A stretch of DNA of 64,000 nt from Corticium candelabrum. Its lineage: Eukaryota > Porifera > Homoscleromorpha > Homosclerophorida > Plakinidae. Positions 1-11,860 of the stretch are shown here, in pieces. The position numbers and the translations under genes are program-made. The stretch covers positions 4,136,503 through 4,200,502 of the forward strand of contig NC_085093.1 in assembly GCF_963422355.1 (NCBI RefSeq), in the 5' to 3' direction. Below the pieces are notes generated by a model, which ran no database searches, was not told where the DNA came from, and saw nothing but the letters and a program-made list of their open reading frames with translations. Numbering within the stretch: position 1 is the first letter of the stretch; each line of letters starts with the position of its first letter.

Positions 1-66
1 TTAGAAACACGATATCAATTGAGTCGCTTGTAATGCATTCTCTAATTGCTGGTTGTTCTATAACAG

Positions 67-1984
67 GAACACAGTAGACACTGGTCCTCACCGAGATATT
101 ATCGGAGAGTTGACTACTGCCTTGAGAGCAAAGGGACTTCACGCTGGAGTGTACTTTAGCCTTTATGATTGGTGTGTGTACGTAACTGTTTAGTTGCATA
201 TCTGTATACACTAGCTGTTAATTAACTAAAACTTTTATACATTGCATTGTGTGATATATATGCTACAGTTATGAATGACACTCTGATTTAGTAATTAAAT
301 ATTTAGTTTTACGACATGATGAATGCATATTGTCTTGTATTGAGAAATTATTTAGTACCATGCAGGCTATTTGTGGATTTGTTTCTGTGTATATTTATAT
401 TAAATTTACTTTTGTAGGTACCATCCTCTTTATGTTGGCTCACAACCAGAGCTCTATGTCACAGAGGTAAATTTTGATCACTCTTTATATTTGCCGTATT
501 AATGTCATTTTATAAGCATTGGCAATAACTTTGTGCTTTTAATGAATTAATTGATAAACTTAGTCTGTTTGGGATCATATAGGTTATGACACCACAGTTG
601 ATGGAACTAATTCACAACTATGAACCTGACATATTGTGGACAGATGGAGATTGGTATTTTTGATAAATTGAACTATTATACGTAAGCCATTATACTGTAG
701 CATTGTTATAATAAATAAGGAAAAACCGCCCTCCTTTTGGAATTCAACTTACTTTCTTGCTTGGCTCTACAATGAATCAGTAAATTCATACTTGATCATT
801 ACATTGCCTGTACACCACATTTGTATTGAAATCTTGTTGTTTAATTCTAGCCTGTTAAAGAGAAGATTGTAGTGAATGATCGTTGGGGATCGGGCAGCCG
901 AGGAAAACATGGCGGCTTTTACACTGAGGAATACAGTTCACACACAGTTGCTGATCACAAGTGGGAAGAAGACAGTGGCATTGATATCCACAGTTATGGT
1001 AGTTATAGTCAAAAATACATAATTTTGTAAATGTGTAATGTTTGCTGCTGATATGCATCAGGGTACAATCGGAATACTCCACCAGATAAATACTATACTG
1101 CTTCATATTTGATTGATCTTCTCACAAAGACGGTTGCTTATGGAGGTTTGTTTGAAAAGCACACACCAGAAATGACGATATCATAATGAGTCTTTGTCAT
1201 ACAGGCAATTTGTGTCTGAATGTCGGCATCAGTTATGATGGTAAAATACCAAACATCATGGCAGAACGTTTGCTGCAGATAGGAGCTTGGTTAGATGTCA
1301 ATGGTGAAGGCATTTACAATACCACCAAGTGGAAAGTACCAGATGTAAGACAACTTTTTTTTAGAAATTGCTAATTGTAGTAGGTTCTTCTGATTTGCTA
1401 CAGGAACAAGTGCCTGTCAATTTGAGTCATATGGTTGTATTCAATAATACCAACAACGTAGATGGCCAGGTGACTCCTGACAGCAATACATCAAATATCA
1501 AATATTTGGGTACATTTGAAACTGCTAATGAGTGTTTAAAAAGGTGCTTTTAATATTGTTGCGTTATACTTCATGTGCATGTAAAAAGTTAACTTGCTTA
1601 ATGAGATGGTCTTGTGCATGTTCTAGTTGTGAGAATAATTCCTGGTGTAAGTCATTCACGTGGGTTCAGAGTACTGATGATGCTTATAAACATCAGTGCT
1701 TTGGTCGAACTGACCTCTACTGGCATCCAGATTCAGAAGAAGGCCACGTGAGTGGACGCAGAGATTCGATCACAATTCGCTACACTGCCAGCAAACTCCA
1801 GAGCAGTACGTGTTGCTATAGTAGTCCACTAGTTACTATGCATAGATATTTATATTGCACTTTTGCATAAATATTGTAATGACTTAATTAAAGAAATACA
1901 GTAGAGTTGAATAACTTTTTTTCTTTTTCTCATTCTTTCTTTCTCTGTATACTCACCCAAGGGTTCTGTATCTCCTGAGATATG

Positions 1985-2059
<75 letters not shown>

Positions 2060-2494
2060 GCACGCACGCACGCACGCACGCACACACACTGCAATTTATT
2101 GCACATTTTATGTTTTCTTATTGTTGTAGTCAATTCACATCCAAGTGAAATTGTTTACCTGGTATATGATTTCTACTTTTAAACACAGAGACTGTCTATG
2201 CAATCATCACCGACTGGCCCACAGGCAATTCACTAAATCTCACCAGCCCGATTCCCAGCCAATCCACAGCAGTCTCCATTCTTGGTTATGAAGGATCATT
2301 GAAGTGGACTGGTAAGGAACAGTTTATGATGACTTTATCTTTAACAGTTTGAGCATTAGCAATGACGTTTGTACAATTTCTGTGCAACAGGCACACCAGG
2401 CAAGGCGGGAATGAGCATTATGTGGCCTATTCTGACAGTCAGCGAACTGCCATCGATGTATCAGTGGACTATCAAACTCATGAATGTTTCCTAG
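67..2494 (+). CDS. Alpha-L-fucosidase (GH29), 3' part, with inserted PAN/Apple-like module
   Basis: Hydrolyses alpha-L-fucose from glycoconjugates; family members of this type are secreted or lysosomal. The 5' end lies outside the window. Exons read in frame: 67-171, 418-466, 583-653, about 701-779, 850-1000, 1061-1145, 1205-1344, 1404-1544, 1627-1805, 2189-2311, 2391-2494 (stop TAG). Visible family motifs: [24 protein letters not shown], where the Asp of TDG matches the GH29 nucleophile; [22 protein letters not shown]; and the C-terminal beta-sandwich ending WTIKLMNVS. Between [11 protein letters not shown] and the C-terminal domain sits an extra stretch with the pattern YLGTF..ANECLKSC...WCKSFTW...[14 protein letters not shown], four cysteines, typical of PAN/Apple-like folds and absent from vertebrate FUCA1. 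The small exon near 701-779 has the least certain acceptor. An (AC)n run lies in the intron at about 1986-2090. Confidence 0.93.
1986..2090. repeat. (AC)n / (ACGC)n microsatellite in fucosidase intron
   Basis: Pure AC dinucleotides, then six ACGC units and a short AC end. It sits between the PAN-module exon and the C-terminal domain exons. The reading frames that run through it are repeat artefacts. Confidence 0.97.
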
Positions 2495-3258
2495 ACTTTA
2501 CTGTTACAGCACCGATGGTATGTATGTACGTGTCGTTTGCTCTAAATTGTTGCTGCGATGGAAAGTTTTTCTTAGTGATTATTATTATACGCAAGGTTTT
2601 GTATGCATCTACCAATTTGTATTGCATGGATACCTAGAGATGCGAGGTAACGCAAAATTCTAATGCATTTGCAATTTCTAGCTTAGAAAAAATATATTAA
2701 TTAATTAATACTTTCTATTGATTTTAGAATGGTGAGCCAAAATTAAGGCTATACTGTTTTAATGAAGAAGGACTGAAGTGTTAGACCCTCAGCTGCTAGT
2801 CAGTTGTTCTGTTAATTTCTCATTAATTTTACACCAGTTAGACTGCATTTGTTTTCTCACTAAACGTTTACTGTCACTCATTAGAGCGAGTAGCTAGTCT
2901 ACAGCTGTTGACATAGCCACACTGGAGTATACTGGTGTCAATACCATTCGTGCGTCATTGCAACACTTAGATAATTGGCGGCATCCTTACCAATGAACGC
3001 ATGCGCAGAAGGCGTGGCGAGTCACGGAGTCGCTGGTTTACAGCGGCATTACTATAATCCTAGCACATGCCCAATAATCCATAAGGTATATTGCTTGCGT
3101 TAATTACGGAATAAGCAGTCTGCTGTCGAGCTCACAGGTTATGCAAACTGCATGGACAGACCGTTTCATTTGATTTATTCGCAATAACACTGACATTTGC
3201 AAAACGAGAAGTTTGAAACGAAATAGTTCAGATTGATTAACGCGGAATGTGGTTGAAT
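2495..3258. other. Intergenic spacer between convergent genes
   Basis: No supported gene. It separates the fucosidase stop from the stop of the oppositely oriented synaptophysin-like gene, so it should hold both 3' UTRs. AT-rich near 2690-2720, otherwise unremarkable. Confidence 0.6.
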
Positions 3259-6200
3259 TCAAACTGTGTCAATGCCATACCGCTGTTGGCTTCCCCGCCC
3301 TGTCATCGCTCCTGTCATCCGGAATGCGCCTGTGTCGGTAGTTACTGTTCTTCCACCTGCAACTTCTCTGCCTCCTCTGCCAGAGCTTCCTAGTATCTCG
3401 TACTTGTGGAGATACGTGTTCTTGTAGACAAACCACACGTTCACAAGCCACGCCACAGCAGCCAAGTATCCAAACACCTAAACAGAAGACAATTGCTTAG
3501 ACGTATACGTACGCGTAGGATTCGGGAAGCACAAGTTTGTGCATGTACGAGGACGCTGTACTGAACAAACTACGGGCCGAAAGTCCTAGTAGTCATACAT
3601 GTAACACAGCCACGCGAACAGAAAACTACCGTATTTCTGCGAATAGTGCCCCATTGGGGTATTATTACCCGAGGCCCGGATATCCGGGCTAAGGGTATTG
3701 TCGTGGGCCGACGTGCGACCGACAGTATTTATACTCGAGTAGCGCAGATGCAAATGAAGCTATTACGAGCAATAGACGAGAAGTGATGTCATTACCGACC
3801 AATAGACGAGAAGTGGTGTCATACCGACGAATAGAAGAATGTGATGTCATCATAAGGCTCCACCTCTCGTTTGGCAGCTGTGCTACATCGGGCGTCCGTC
3901 AGTCCTGTACATGGTGTTTATTCCTTTGCTTTACGTGTTTAACACATAGAAACAACGCATATAGAATCTACATTTGCACGTGTATATTTGCCCACCAACA
4001 AGCAGGCGTCTAGAGAGCGAAGATGTAGCCGTACCTGACTTGTAACAATTTGCTTGTTCCACAGTGTTTCTGCATAGTGGTTCTGCAGTCTGCCAGCTTG
4101 AATTTTCGGTGTGCGTGGCTGAGCGGCCGAGGTGTTGTTGCAAAAATTACTAGTGTCGCATTCAACAGAAATTTGGCTCTCCGTGGGAATTTGCTAAGGG
4201 GAACATGCATTGTCCATGACAGCGTCTGTTTGTCGGACGAAGCGACTGACCTGTAAGCACGCTAGTGCATCTCTATTCATTTTTGTTGCGGTATCCAGAG
4301 CGAACAGAGACGCATAATCTACTTTTGCACGTATATGTTTTCCCACATTAGTGTTTAGTTTGGCTCTGCTGTCACCTCATTACGACAACCTGTGCCTAGT
4401 TAGCTGTGGTCTTAAATGATTGCGGTTAGACGGATAGCTGTGTAAATACGGTAGGCGTAACCACCACGTGAGGTGATTTTCAATGGTGTCAAATTCATGA
4501 GCGTTCGTACCTCTTGATCCTAAGCTGCCTTACATACACTTTACACTTGTCTCTAAAGAACTTTAGACAATGAATAGAGAGAAGCACTATACAATGCTAA
4601 ACCCTCGGCTGGAGTACATGCACACCACATGCTAAGACATTCATTGTCTAATTAGCTAAAGTTCTGGGACATTATTTGCAAGCACAGAGACTGTCGCATT
4701 GTTCTAAAGTCTCAACAAGCTATACTGGTATGTATCCTGGCTACTTTCGCTTTCACTTGAGTCGTCTGTTGCATACTTTGAATCTTCATCGTCAGTCAGA
4801 GGTTCTATCATGGGTGTGCATTTCATCTCAGACGCACACATCGGTAGAGACACGTATGCGTACAGTGGAGCACTAGTCGAGCACGGGGTATCATTATTTC
4901 GTTATAGAGTCACGATGGGGGCCATTATTTGAGCATGGGGCACAATTTGCGGAAATAAAGTATCAATATTAATTAAAGGTGCAGGTTCACGCTCGGACAT
5001 GCGCACAGCATCCCTTTGAAAAGGGTGCATTTTTCAAACACTCAGTAACCGCGAGGACTTAGACGCTCTAATTTGCACTGAAGGCAAAGCTGGCGGAAGT
5101 CTCTCTATGGCCTGAATTGGAATGATCAAGACGTTGCAGTATGAGGCTGCGCTAGACCGTGACTCTGGTAGCTAAATTCTAGGCTTTTTAGATGTAGTTT
5201 GTTGTATCTCTGAGAAGATTTCCAAACTAAGACGTATATTGCAGTAACACGCAAGACTAGAATTGATAGCTGAAGTAGCAAGTATTGTGCTTACACGTAC
5301 ACTGTTAGATCAAGGTGAGACTGATCAAGGTGAGACTCGGACTTATATAGCGTCAAATTAAGTTCTAGAATGTTCTATACCTAACCACAGTAGGACGTGA
5401 GTTAATCTACATGACATGAAACCTTAGGTGAGTCATCCAGAGTTCACGATGATGTCGTCAACCGCAATTACTCTGATTTTCTCAGTCATATATTACACCT
5501 CCCCACCAGCTCTGAAGTCTCCAGAAGACGGACAGAGGTAAACGTCAGCAATCTCAAATTGCTTTTCCTTTCCTAATCTTGGTAGATCGTCGCGGGTTGT
5601 CAGGACCATAGTGCGGTGGTAAGTTCTGGTGAACCGGCTGATCTGATGTCTTCGTCTGTTCGACATCTGTACTTGACTGCGGCGATGTTTGTGAGGGAGA
5701 ACGTAGGTAGTCACGTAGATCCATGCCTGGATCATTATCTTCGTTTACTCCATATTGTGGTCGGAGTTGTTCTAAGTGACGCCGCCAGATAGGTTCACGC
5801 GGATGTACCCTTACATTCATGCTCCGGGAACCCTGTACTTTGATTACGGTTGCTGGAACTCATCTAGGGTCACTGGTGCGTCTTGGCCAACAGTAGAGTG
5901 CATAACATGGTGTTCCTACTTGGTAGTGCCTATGGACGTTGTACCGTGCGTTGAAACTCTTTGGCCTTTGACTTCGTGGCTTCTCGAGCTTGGCGTTCTT
6001 GAGCTTCATGTGCCGGGGACGGCAATAGTGTATCAATCTTGGTTCGTATCTGCCGATTGTTGAGTAATTCGCTGGGCGAATATCGATTAGCTAATGGCGA
6101 ACGTCTGTATTGCATAATAAATTCCTGAAGAGGTTCCTTAGGAGATTTCTTGGACTTTTTCAAGAAACGCTTGAATGTTTGGACAAGTCTCTCAGCGGCA

Positions 6201-9200
6201 CTGTTGGTGGCTGGATGATAAGGTGCTCCCGTCAGATGCACCATTACTCTTTCATGGCACCAGGTTTTGAACTCCTGTGAGGAAAAGGTGGTAGCGTTGT
6301 CCGAAACTATGACGTGCGGGTAGCCAAAGTGTGAGAAATCTTCCTCTAGCAACTGGGTAGTTGTCAATGGTTCCATGACCATTGCTAGATCTGGTGGGAA
6401 CTTGCCATAAACTGAATTGATCCTAGAAATGATCTAAGAGTCGGAACGTCTTTTGGCGGTTCTATTTTCATTACCGCGTCCACCTTTGGTCCCTTGGCTA
6501 ATCCGTCCCGTGACAGGGTGTATGTTAGCAGACCCGGATCCAGGAATTTTTGAAAGAGGGGGTTGGCCTGGTAGCAGTTATTTATAGCATTACTAATTTT
6601 CCCCTTTCTAATGAAATATGAAATTATTGAACCACGCCTATTGGAAGAGGGGGTTGCAACCCCCTGAACCCCCATCTGGATCCGGGCCTGCCTAGATATG
6701 TGACTTGCGGCTGGGCGAAGGCGAATTTGTTAAATCGACATTGGAGGCCGTTGCTGTCCAGTCTCTTCAGTAATTCTCGAAGACTGCGCAGATGATCTTC
6801 GGCGTCTTTGCCGCTCACGATTATATCGTCGAGGTAGACAGCTCCTCCGGGGAGATCGCTGGTTAGTTGTTCCATGATCTCTTATAAGTATCCTGGCGCT
6901 GATCTGATACCGTACGGAAGGCGAGTTTCTAAGAGTACTCCCTTGTGTGTACTGATTGCGAGTCGCTTCTGACTTTCTAGTGCAAGTTCAATCTGGTTAT
7001 ACGCATCCGCTAGGTCAATGTTTGAAAAATAGTAGCCGCCTCCTAGCTTGTGCATAAGATCTTCCGGAAGTGGTAAGGGTTGGCGATGTGTCTCCAACTG
7101 TGAGTTCACCGTTACTGCATAATCTCCACATACCCGTATACTTCCATTTGGGTGACTACGTGAAAGTGGCTTTCGGACTGGAACGACTGGAGTTCCGTAA
7201 TCGTTGAATCGTTGAATCGTTGAAAGGCCCCGATCAATGCCTTTGTCGTATGCTCGAGATAGGTCGTCCTGAATTGCAAATGGCACAGTACGAGCTTTGT
7301 GAAAGACCGGTGTGACGTCCGGTTTGAACTTTATCTCCAACTGAAAGTTCTTCAAAATCCTAGTTCATCCTTCCATAAGTCAGGAAACTCCCGTGTGAGT
7401 TGTTCACAGGCTGCTTGGAGAGACTTGTGAGTTGAGATCACATGTACCGGTGCGTTACTTGTGGACTTGCGAAGAAGGCGGTCGAGTTGGATGCCGCTTT
7501 CCAAAACTGTGTCTAATGCGATAAGATTTAGGTTTAGTTTCGTAACTGTAAACACCAGTTGCTTGTGAACTGTCTCGTCTCCGGTCTGTAGCAATGAGTC
7601 CACGCATGCAGTACCGAGAATAGGTATGGAGTGAGACCCGATGCTGAACGATATTCTGCAGTGGTCGGCTGGAGTGGTGCTTGCCGATTGATTTCCATCT
7701 TGCCAGTGAGAAGAAATTGGTTCTGGCGCCCGTGTTGATCAAAAACAGGTGCCGTTTCCCCTGTTGAGTGATCGGGGTATGTATTTGTGGTGTATCGTTC
7801 TCATTTATGGTAGAGACTGTGGTAATACACCTGACCTTCCTAGCTTGTTTGCTGTGGTAGGCGGCTTCAATGTGGCCCTTCTTCTTGCAGTAATGTCATT
7901 CTGCTTCCTGGAAACGGCATTTGCCTCTGGGATGACCCTTTTCCCGCAGCTTCCACATGGTTTGTGGTCAGTTGGTGGGGAAGACTGGAGCTTCTGTTGC
8001 GGTTTCTGTGGAGAATTTCGCGGTTTGGTGATCTTGTTGATTTCCTCCGGTTTAGCGTAGATTTGGGCCTTAGCTGTTTTGGCTGCTTCCTCCACTTCTG
8101 TCGCGATCTGGACAACGTTCTGAAACGTAAGTTCATCTTCTTTGGTTTTGAATGCAGCTTTGAGCACAGCCTCGTTGTTACTGGCACACAGAAAACAAGT
8201 GCGCATGGCTTCGTCCAGGGGATCCATAATGGTGTGAAATCACACGTGGTAGCCATCTGTCGTACTCTTGCAGCGAGTTCGTGAGGCGTTTCACCTGGCT
8301 TACGCTTAATTTTGCTCCAGAATCGGAACCGTTCTCTGACTATGAAGCGCTTGAGATCATAGTGTTGTGACATGAAGTCATGGATAGACTGCAAAGAAAG
8401 TTTATTTGCTGTCGTAGGTTTCGGCAGTTGTGACGCAAAATTGTCGATGATCTTGTATATCTAAGTCACTCGTTTGATTGGTTAAGAAGACAAGAACTAG
8501 TTTGTCTTCAGGAATGGAATTAGCTTCCGTAAATGTTTGGAACCTTGACCTGTAGTCCTTCCACAGCTCTGACGTTGAGTCAAAGGACTGGAATTTCAGG
8601 TTGGACCAATGTAAAGCGGAATGGTTGGCCTTAAGCTGACTTCCTGAGAAGATCCAGCTGGTGCATGTGCAACTCTCGCTGTTGCTCCATCTCCTCCTTA
8701 TGTTGATGCTGTGTCACACGAATCCGTTCCTGCAGGACTGAAATGATCTGGGTTAGTTCTTCAGACATCATAACCGTGTATCCTCGCCAGAAAAGCCTTG
8801 TTGTATCTCTGAGAAGATTTCCAAACTAAGACGTATAGTGCAGTAACACGCAAGACTAGCTAGAATTGATAGCTGAAGTAGCAAGTATTGTGCTTAGATA
8901 GTTCTTGTGATGTTTCTTCTAAAACCTCAAACTCAGGTTGCTACACTGCAGTTTCGTCAAAATTCGACAAGCACTCTCGTACTTCGAACCAGATCGGAGT
9001 CCTTATGTTCTGCACGTGACCAGAACGCACACGTCACGTTCACGTATGTGGCATCTGCCGTAGTCACGTCTTTCTCTCTCAGAGTAACCAAGCGCATTCA
9101 GTTCACAGTGAGCACCAAAAATTTGTTTAAAGCTTACATTGCTGCCGTGCCCGTCAATCGACTCCTAAATAGCCAGTTTTGCAGTAGTATCGTATAAAGT

Positions 9201-10972
9201 CCATTCTAACAATAGGTGCAGTGTGGGAAAATTAGCAGATCTTGGTATCCTGGGCACTTACAAACATGAAATTGATACCTCCCGAACGCACGTGAGGAGG
9301 TGGAGACACTGGGGCATTCTAACAGGCAGAATGAATGCTCAAATACGTTGGAACGAGCAGCTTCCGGAATATTATTACCTAGGTAGACTCCACCCCAGTC
9401 TGACATGGCCCATCCTATTCTAACTAACGAGTAGATGTAATAAACTTAATTGCATTCCTTAGAATACATCAGACAGCCAATTAGTTCTCCAGAGTCACAA
9501 GTGAACTCAATTCAGAGCTCTAGGAGACACCTGCACCTACTTTTGTCAGTAGCATTTCTGCAGCCATTCTAGAATTCCATTGTGTTTAGCAGACGTCATT
9601 GAAGTAGTTACGCTAATTCAATTTCCTATTTTCTCCACTACAGCTCAGCTGCCAAAGTCCACAACCACAATTCCCACACTGCACCTACTGTTTGAATGGA
9701 CTTTAGTGACCTTTGCGCATGCGCAACACACAAACTGCATTTGAAGGGCTTACTGGCGATAGAAACTGATTTTCTTGCCAGGACACTTGAACATTCACGC
9801 TACCTCACTTGAGATCAGCTCAAGTGCGCATGCCCAAGCGTGTCCCTGCACCTCCAGTCAGTAAACTTATTCTAGGGGACCAGCTATACCTCATGCAGTT
9901 ACAACTTAGAGGTTCTCGTTTTCTCTGATGTAGTAAGATTAGCTTGTTTACTCAGGTTGTTGAAAAGTTAGCTAACTAGAGTAGGAGCTGAATGTTTGTG
10001 CCCTTATTCCCGTTCTTCCAATCCCTCCCGTGACCTCGTTCCACTGTCACCGTGCCACTGTCACCGTTCCCCCCGTGCCACTGTCACCGTGCCCCCGTGC
10101 CACTGTCACCGTGCCCCCGTGCCACTGTTACCGTGCCCCCGTGCCACTGTCACCGTGCCCCCCGTGCCACTGTCACCGTGCCCCCGTGCTCTCGTTTCCT
10201 ACGCTTCTAGATTCTACGGTAGAAAGCGTGTGACGACAAGATATAGTTGCAGACATACCAATCCAACGATGAGAGGAGCGTAATTAGGATATTCTGTGGC
10301 GCACGGAACTTCCTCTCCCGAATTGGGCTTGCACAAGTTCGTCGCGTTGTAGAAAACGACATCCACCCAGTTCTCGACCTGATCCGTCATCCTTCCAAAC
10401 TGAACCGACCAACCAATCATCACAATAGCCACGGCAAAACCCACGACGCAATTAGTAAAAACATCCTGCAATGCAACGCACGGTATAGCTAGACATGCAG
10501 GCACGTGACACATGCACGCAACCCTCACCCAAATTGCGATCTTTTGTGAGTCTTCCTGTGCGCTACAGTAGATACAGAAGAAAACGATGCCCACCGTCAG
10601 AGCCAGTGCGGTGACGAGAGCCATTGCAATGCCTCCGGTTCGTATGCTCCCGTCGATAGAGATAGTGAACTTGTTTAAATAGACCGGAATTTCCGTGTCG
10701 TTGAACGAACCGACGGGGCTGGCGAACGGAAAGCGAAGAGATGCGATGAATCGCTCGTTTGGGTTGTCTACATGGTACACGAGCAACTGGCTGCTGAAGG
10801 AACACGTAAGAGCGAGAGTCAAAATGGCCGCGATCTGTAAGAACCAAGAAATGATGGGCTAGGTCACGCCTAATGGGAGGGCTCTACGGAGTGTGTGCAA
10901 ATGCCTTACTGTTTCGAAGAGCTTGAGGTAGCCTCGTGGTTGCTTCAACAGAGACAGGATTTTGCCAGCCAT
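3259..10972 (-). CDS. Synaptophysin/synaptogyrin-like MARVEL membrane protein, 4 exons
   Basis: A four-pass vesicle-membrane protein of the physin family, acting in secretory and endosomal vesicles in animals. Exons on the minus strand: 10972-10910, 10834-10529, 10465-10259 and 3477-3259, all in phase 0, giving 264 aa with the start at ATG 10972 (MAGKILSLLKQPRGY). Four hydrophobic segments: about residues 21-37, 77-99, 126-147 and 185-211, matching the MARVEL topology. Family-like features are the N-terminal KQPRGYLKLFE, the large first lumenal loop, a second loop with two Cys (NLCKP..EVPC), and the last segment VFGYLAAVAWLVNVWFVYKN, close to the physin signature GFLNLVLWVGNLWFV. The cytosolic tail is short, rich in Gly/Arg/Thr, and has no obvious YGxxG repeats. 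The third intron is 6.8 kb and full of mobile elements; the first two are under 100 bp. Synaptophysin versus synaptogyrin cannot be decided here. Confidence 0.88.
3627..4962. mobile_element. Non-autonomous DNA transposon with about 28-bp imperfect terminal inverted repeats
   Basis: The left end TACCGTATTTCTGCGAATAG continuing into GTGCCCCAT is mirrored at 4935-4962; the reverse complement of the right end reads TACTTTATTTCCGCAAATTG and also continues into GTGCCCCAT. Both ends carry a TA that could be a duplicated target. No transposase frame is visible inside. A second, shorter inverted match (TACCGTATTT) ends near 4454, which may mark an internal element. It lies in the large intron of the synaptophysin-like gene. 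Confidence 0.62.
3770..3848. repeat. Three tandem copies of a ~30-bp unit
   Basis: Units share the core AATAGACGAGAAGTGATGTC with small changes. They lie inside the inverted-repeat element. Confidence 0.7.
5200..5497 (-). repeat. 3' LTR of the Ty3/gypsy element
   Basis: 298 bp, begins TG and ends CA on the plus strand. It is flanked inside the element by CCTCCCCACC, the complement of a polypurine tract. About 95 bp of it recur at 8799-8897 with very few differences. Confidence 0.9.
5554..7750 (-). pseudogene. Broken pol gene (protease, RT, partial integrase)
   Basis: Read on the minus strand, pieces are: a protease region near 7750-7600; reverse transcriptase 7355-6700 in shifted frames, with VCGDYAVTVN, FSNIDLADAYNQIEL and YLDDIIVSGKDAEDHL; an RT-connection segment ending LRSFLGSIQF near 6430; then directly integrase-core sequence with IVSDNATTFSSQEF and a NSAAERLVQTFK segment holding the expected catalytic Glu; and the C-terminal tail HPREPIWRRHLEQLRPQY to about 5554. 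The join near 6365 removes RNase H, the integrase zinc-binding region and the first catalytic Asp. A MITE sits inside at 6529-6690. Several frameshifts rule out a functional product. Confidence 0.9.
6529..6690. mobile_element. MITE nested in the retrotransposon pol
   Basis: A 162-bp insert bounded by CAGACCCGGATCCAG and its inverted partner CTGGATCCGGGCCTG. It contains no coding sequence and interrupts the RT/connection reading frame. A TAG or TA lies just outside each end, so the target duplication may be TA-like, but the borders are ambiguous by a base or two. It must be younger than the Ty3/gypsy insertion. Confidence 0.8.
7760..8771 (-). pseudogene. Broken gag gene of the Ty3/gypsy element
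   Basis: Starts with MMSEELTQIISVLQERIRV at 8771 on the minus strand, a coiled-coil-like N-terminus, then the capsid-like segment FIVRERFRFWSKIKRKPGE with PHELAARVRQMATTCDF, and CCHC-type zinc knuckles near 7950-7860 (first knuckle CGSCGK.., second ..CHYCKKKGH.., in shifted frames). At least two frameshifts, near 8228 and 7930, and a break near 8460 stop translation. Confidence 0.82.
8799..8897 (-). repeat. Truncated 5' LTR of the Ty3/gypsy element
   Basis: Matches the first ~95 bp of the left LTR (from TGTTGTATCTCTGAGAAG). The rest of the LTR, which would hold the promoter, is absent, so this copy could not be transcribed normally. Confidence 0.88.
10036..10195. repeat. GC-rich minisatellite, ~22-bp unit
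   Basis: About six to seven copies of CACTGTCACCGTGCCCCCGT plus two bases, some one base longer or shorter. It ends about 60 bp from exon 3 of the synaptophysin-like gene, on the intron side. Confidence 0.93.
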
Positions 10973-11860
10973 GAAACCGCACGTGATCGTTCTTCTAGCT
11001 AGAGAGATTGTTACATTACCCCGGATGTATTGACATCGATTGATAAATTCAATTTCAATTAAATACCGTTTTAGTTGTAACTAAGTAAACTACAATAAAT
11101 TAGAGTGTGATGTAACAAACGTTTAATTGTAAAGTTGCCTTATACGGTTTCTAGGAGTAAGGTGTACATTACATTAGTCTAAAGTATAATTACTAATTAA
11201 TATCAATTTTACAAAACAAAATATATATTATCGCATCGTCATGACATGCATGCAAATGTACACCAATGCACCACTACTGGATGTCTTCAACATGATTGTA
11301 GAATATTGCTAGGGCAGGATTTCTGTGAGAAACTTTGTCTCAATATCTAACCCTAACGACAATCAACAGAAACGGGAATGTTATGACATCACGACTTTAT
11401 ATTAAATTATAGTATTTTACTTGAAACGTATACAACACAGTGTAACGTTCTTACCTACACATTTGTATGGGAAGGCATATATATAGTTAATTATGGGAAG
11501 GCATAAGTATAGTTAATTATTAATTAATTAAGTTGCGTTGCCATAATTGGTCAAGCCTGAGTTGTGTAGCCATACATGGCCATACATAATTTGCGTTTTT
11601 CCGGTATTTGACTGAACCGGCGTTTGGTTTGAGTGAACTAGTTATTTGGGGTTGGATAGTAGTCAGTCGGTGAAGGGGAGAGTTTGAGTGTGGGTGATAA
11701 TAGAAGTCGTCGTGTTTGGTGCACTCATTACGGTGTCGTCCAGCTCGTAACACACAGTACGTTAGCTATAGTCTTTGTCTGCGTATGTATTATCCGATCT
11801 CTATTAGTTATAAATTAGTGCAAAGTTGGCATCACCACCACCATCACTGAACACTGTTGA

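Larger units (their letters stand above)
5200..8897 (-). mobile_element. Decayed Ty3/gypsy LTR retrotransposon
   Basis: Oriented on the minus strand in the synaptophysin-like intron. From right to left: a truncated 5' LTR (about 8799-8897), a gag region, a pol region, a purine-rich PPT-like tract (read on the minus strand just before 5497), and a complete 3' LTR (5200-5497). The pol order protease, RT, integrase and the RT motif YLDDI assign it to Ty3/gypsy, of the kind often annotated as K02A2.6-like. It is not functional: gag and pol are frameshifted, RNase H and the N-terminal half of integrase are missing, the 5' LTR lacks its upstream part, and a MITE interrupts pol. No clear target-site duplication survives. 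Confidence 0.93.

Noticed and set aside
7749-8284. Plus-strand frames rich in Leu/Phe
   Set aside because: Antisense of the retrotransposon gag region.
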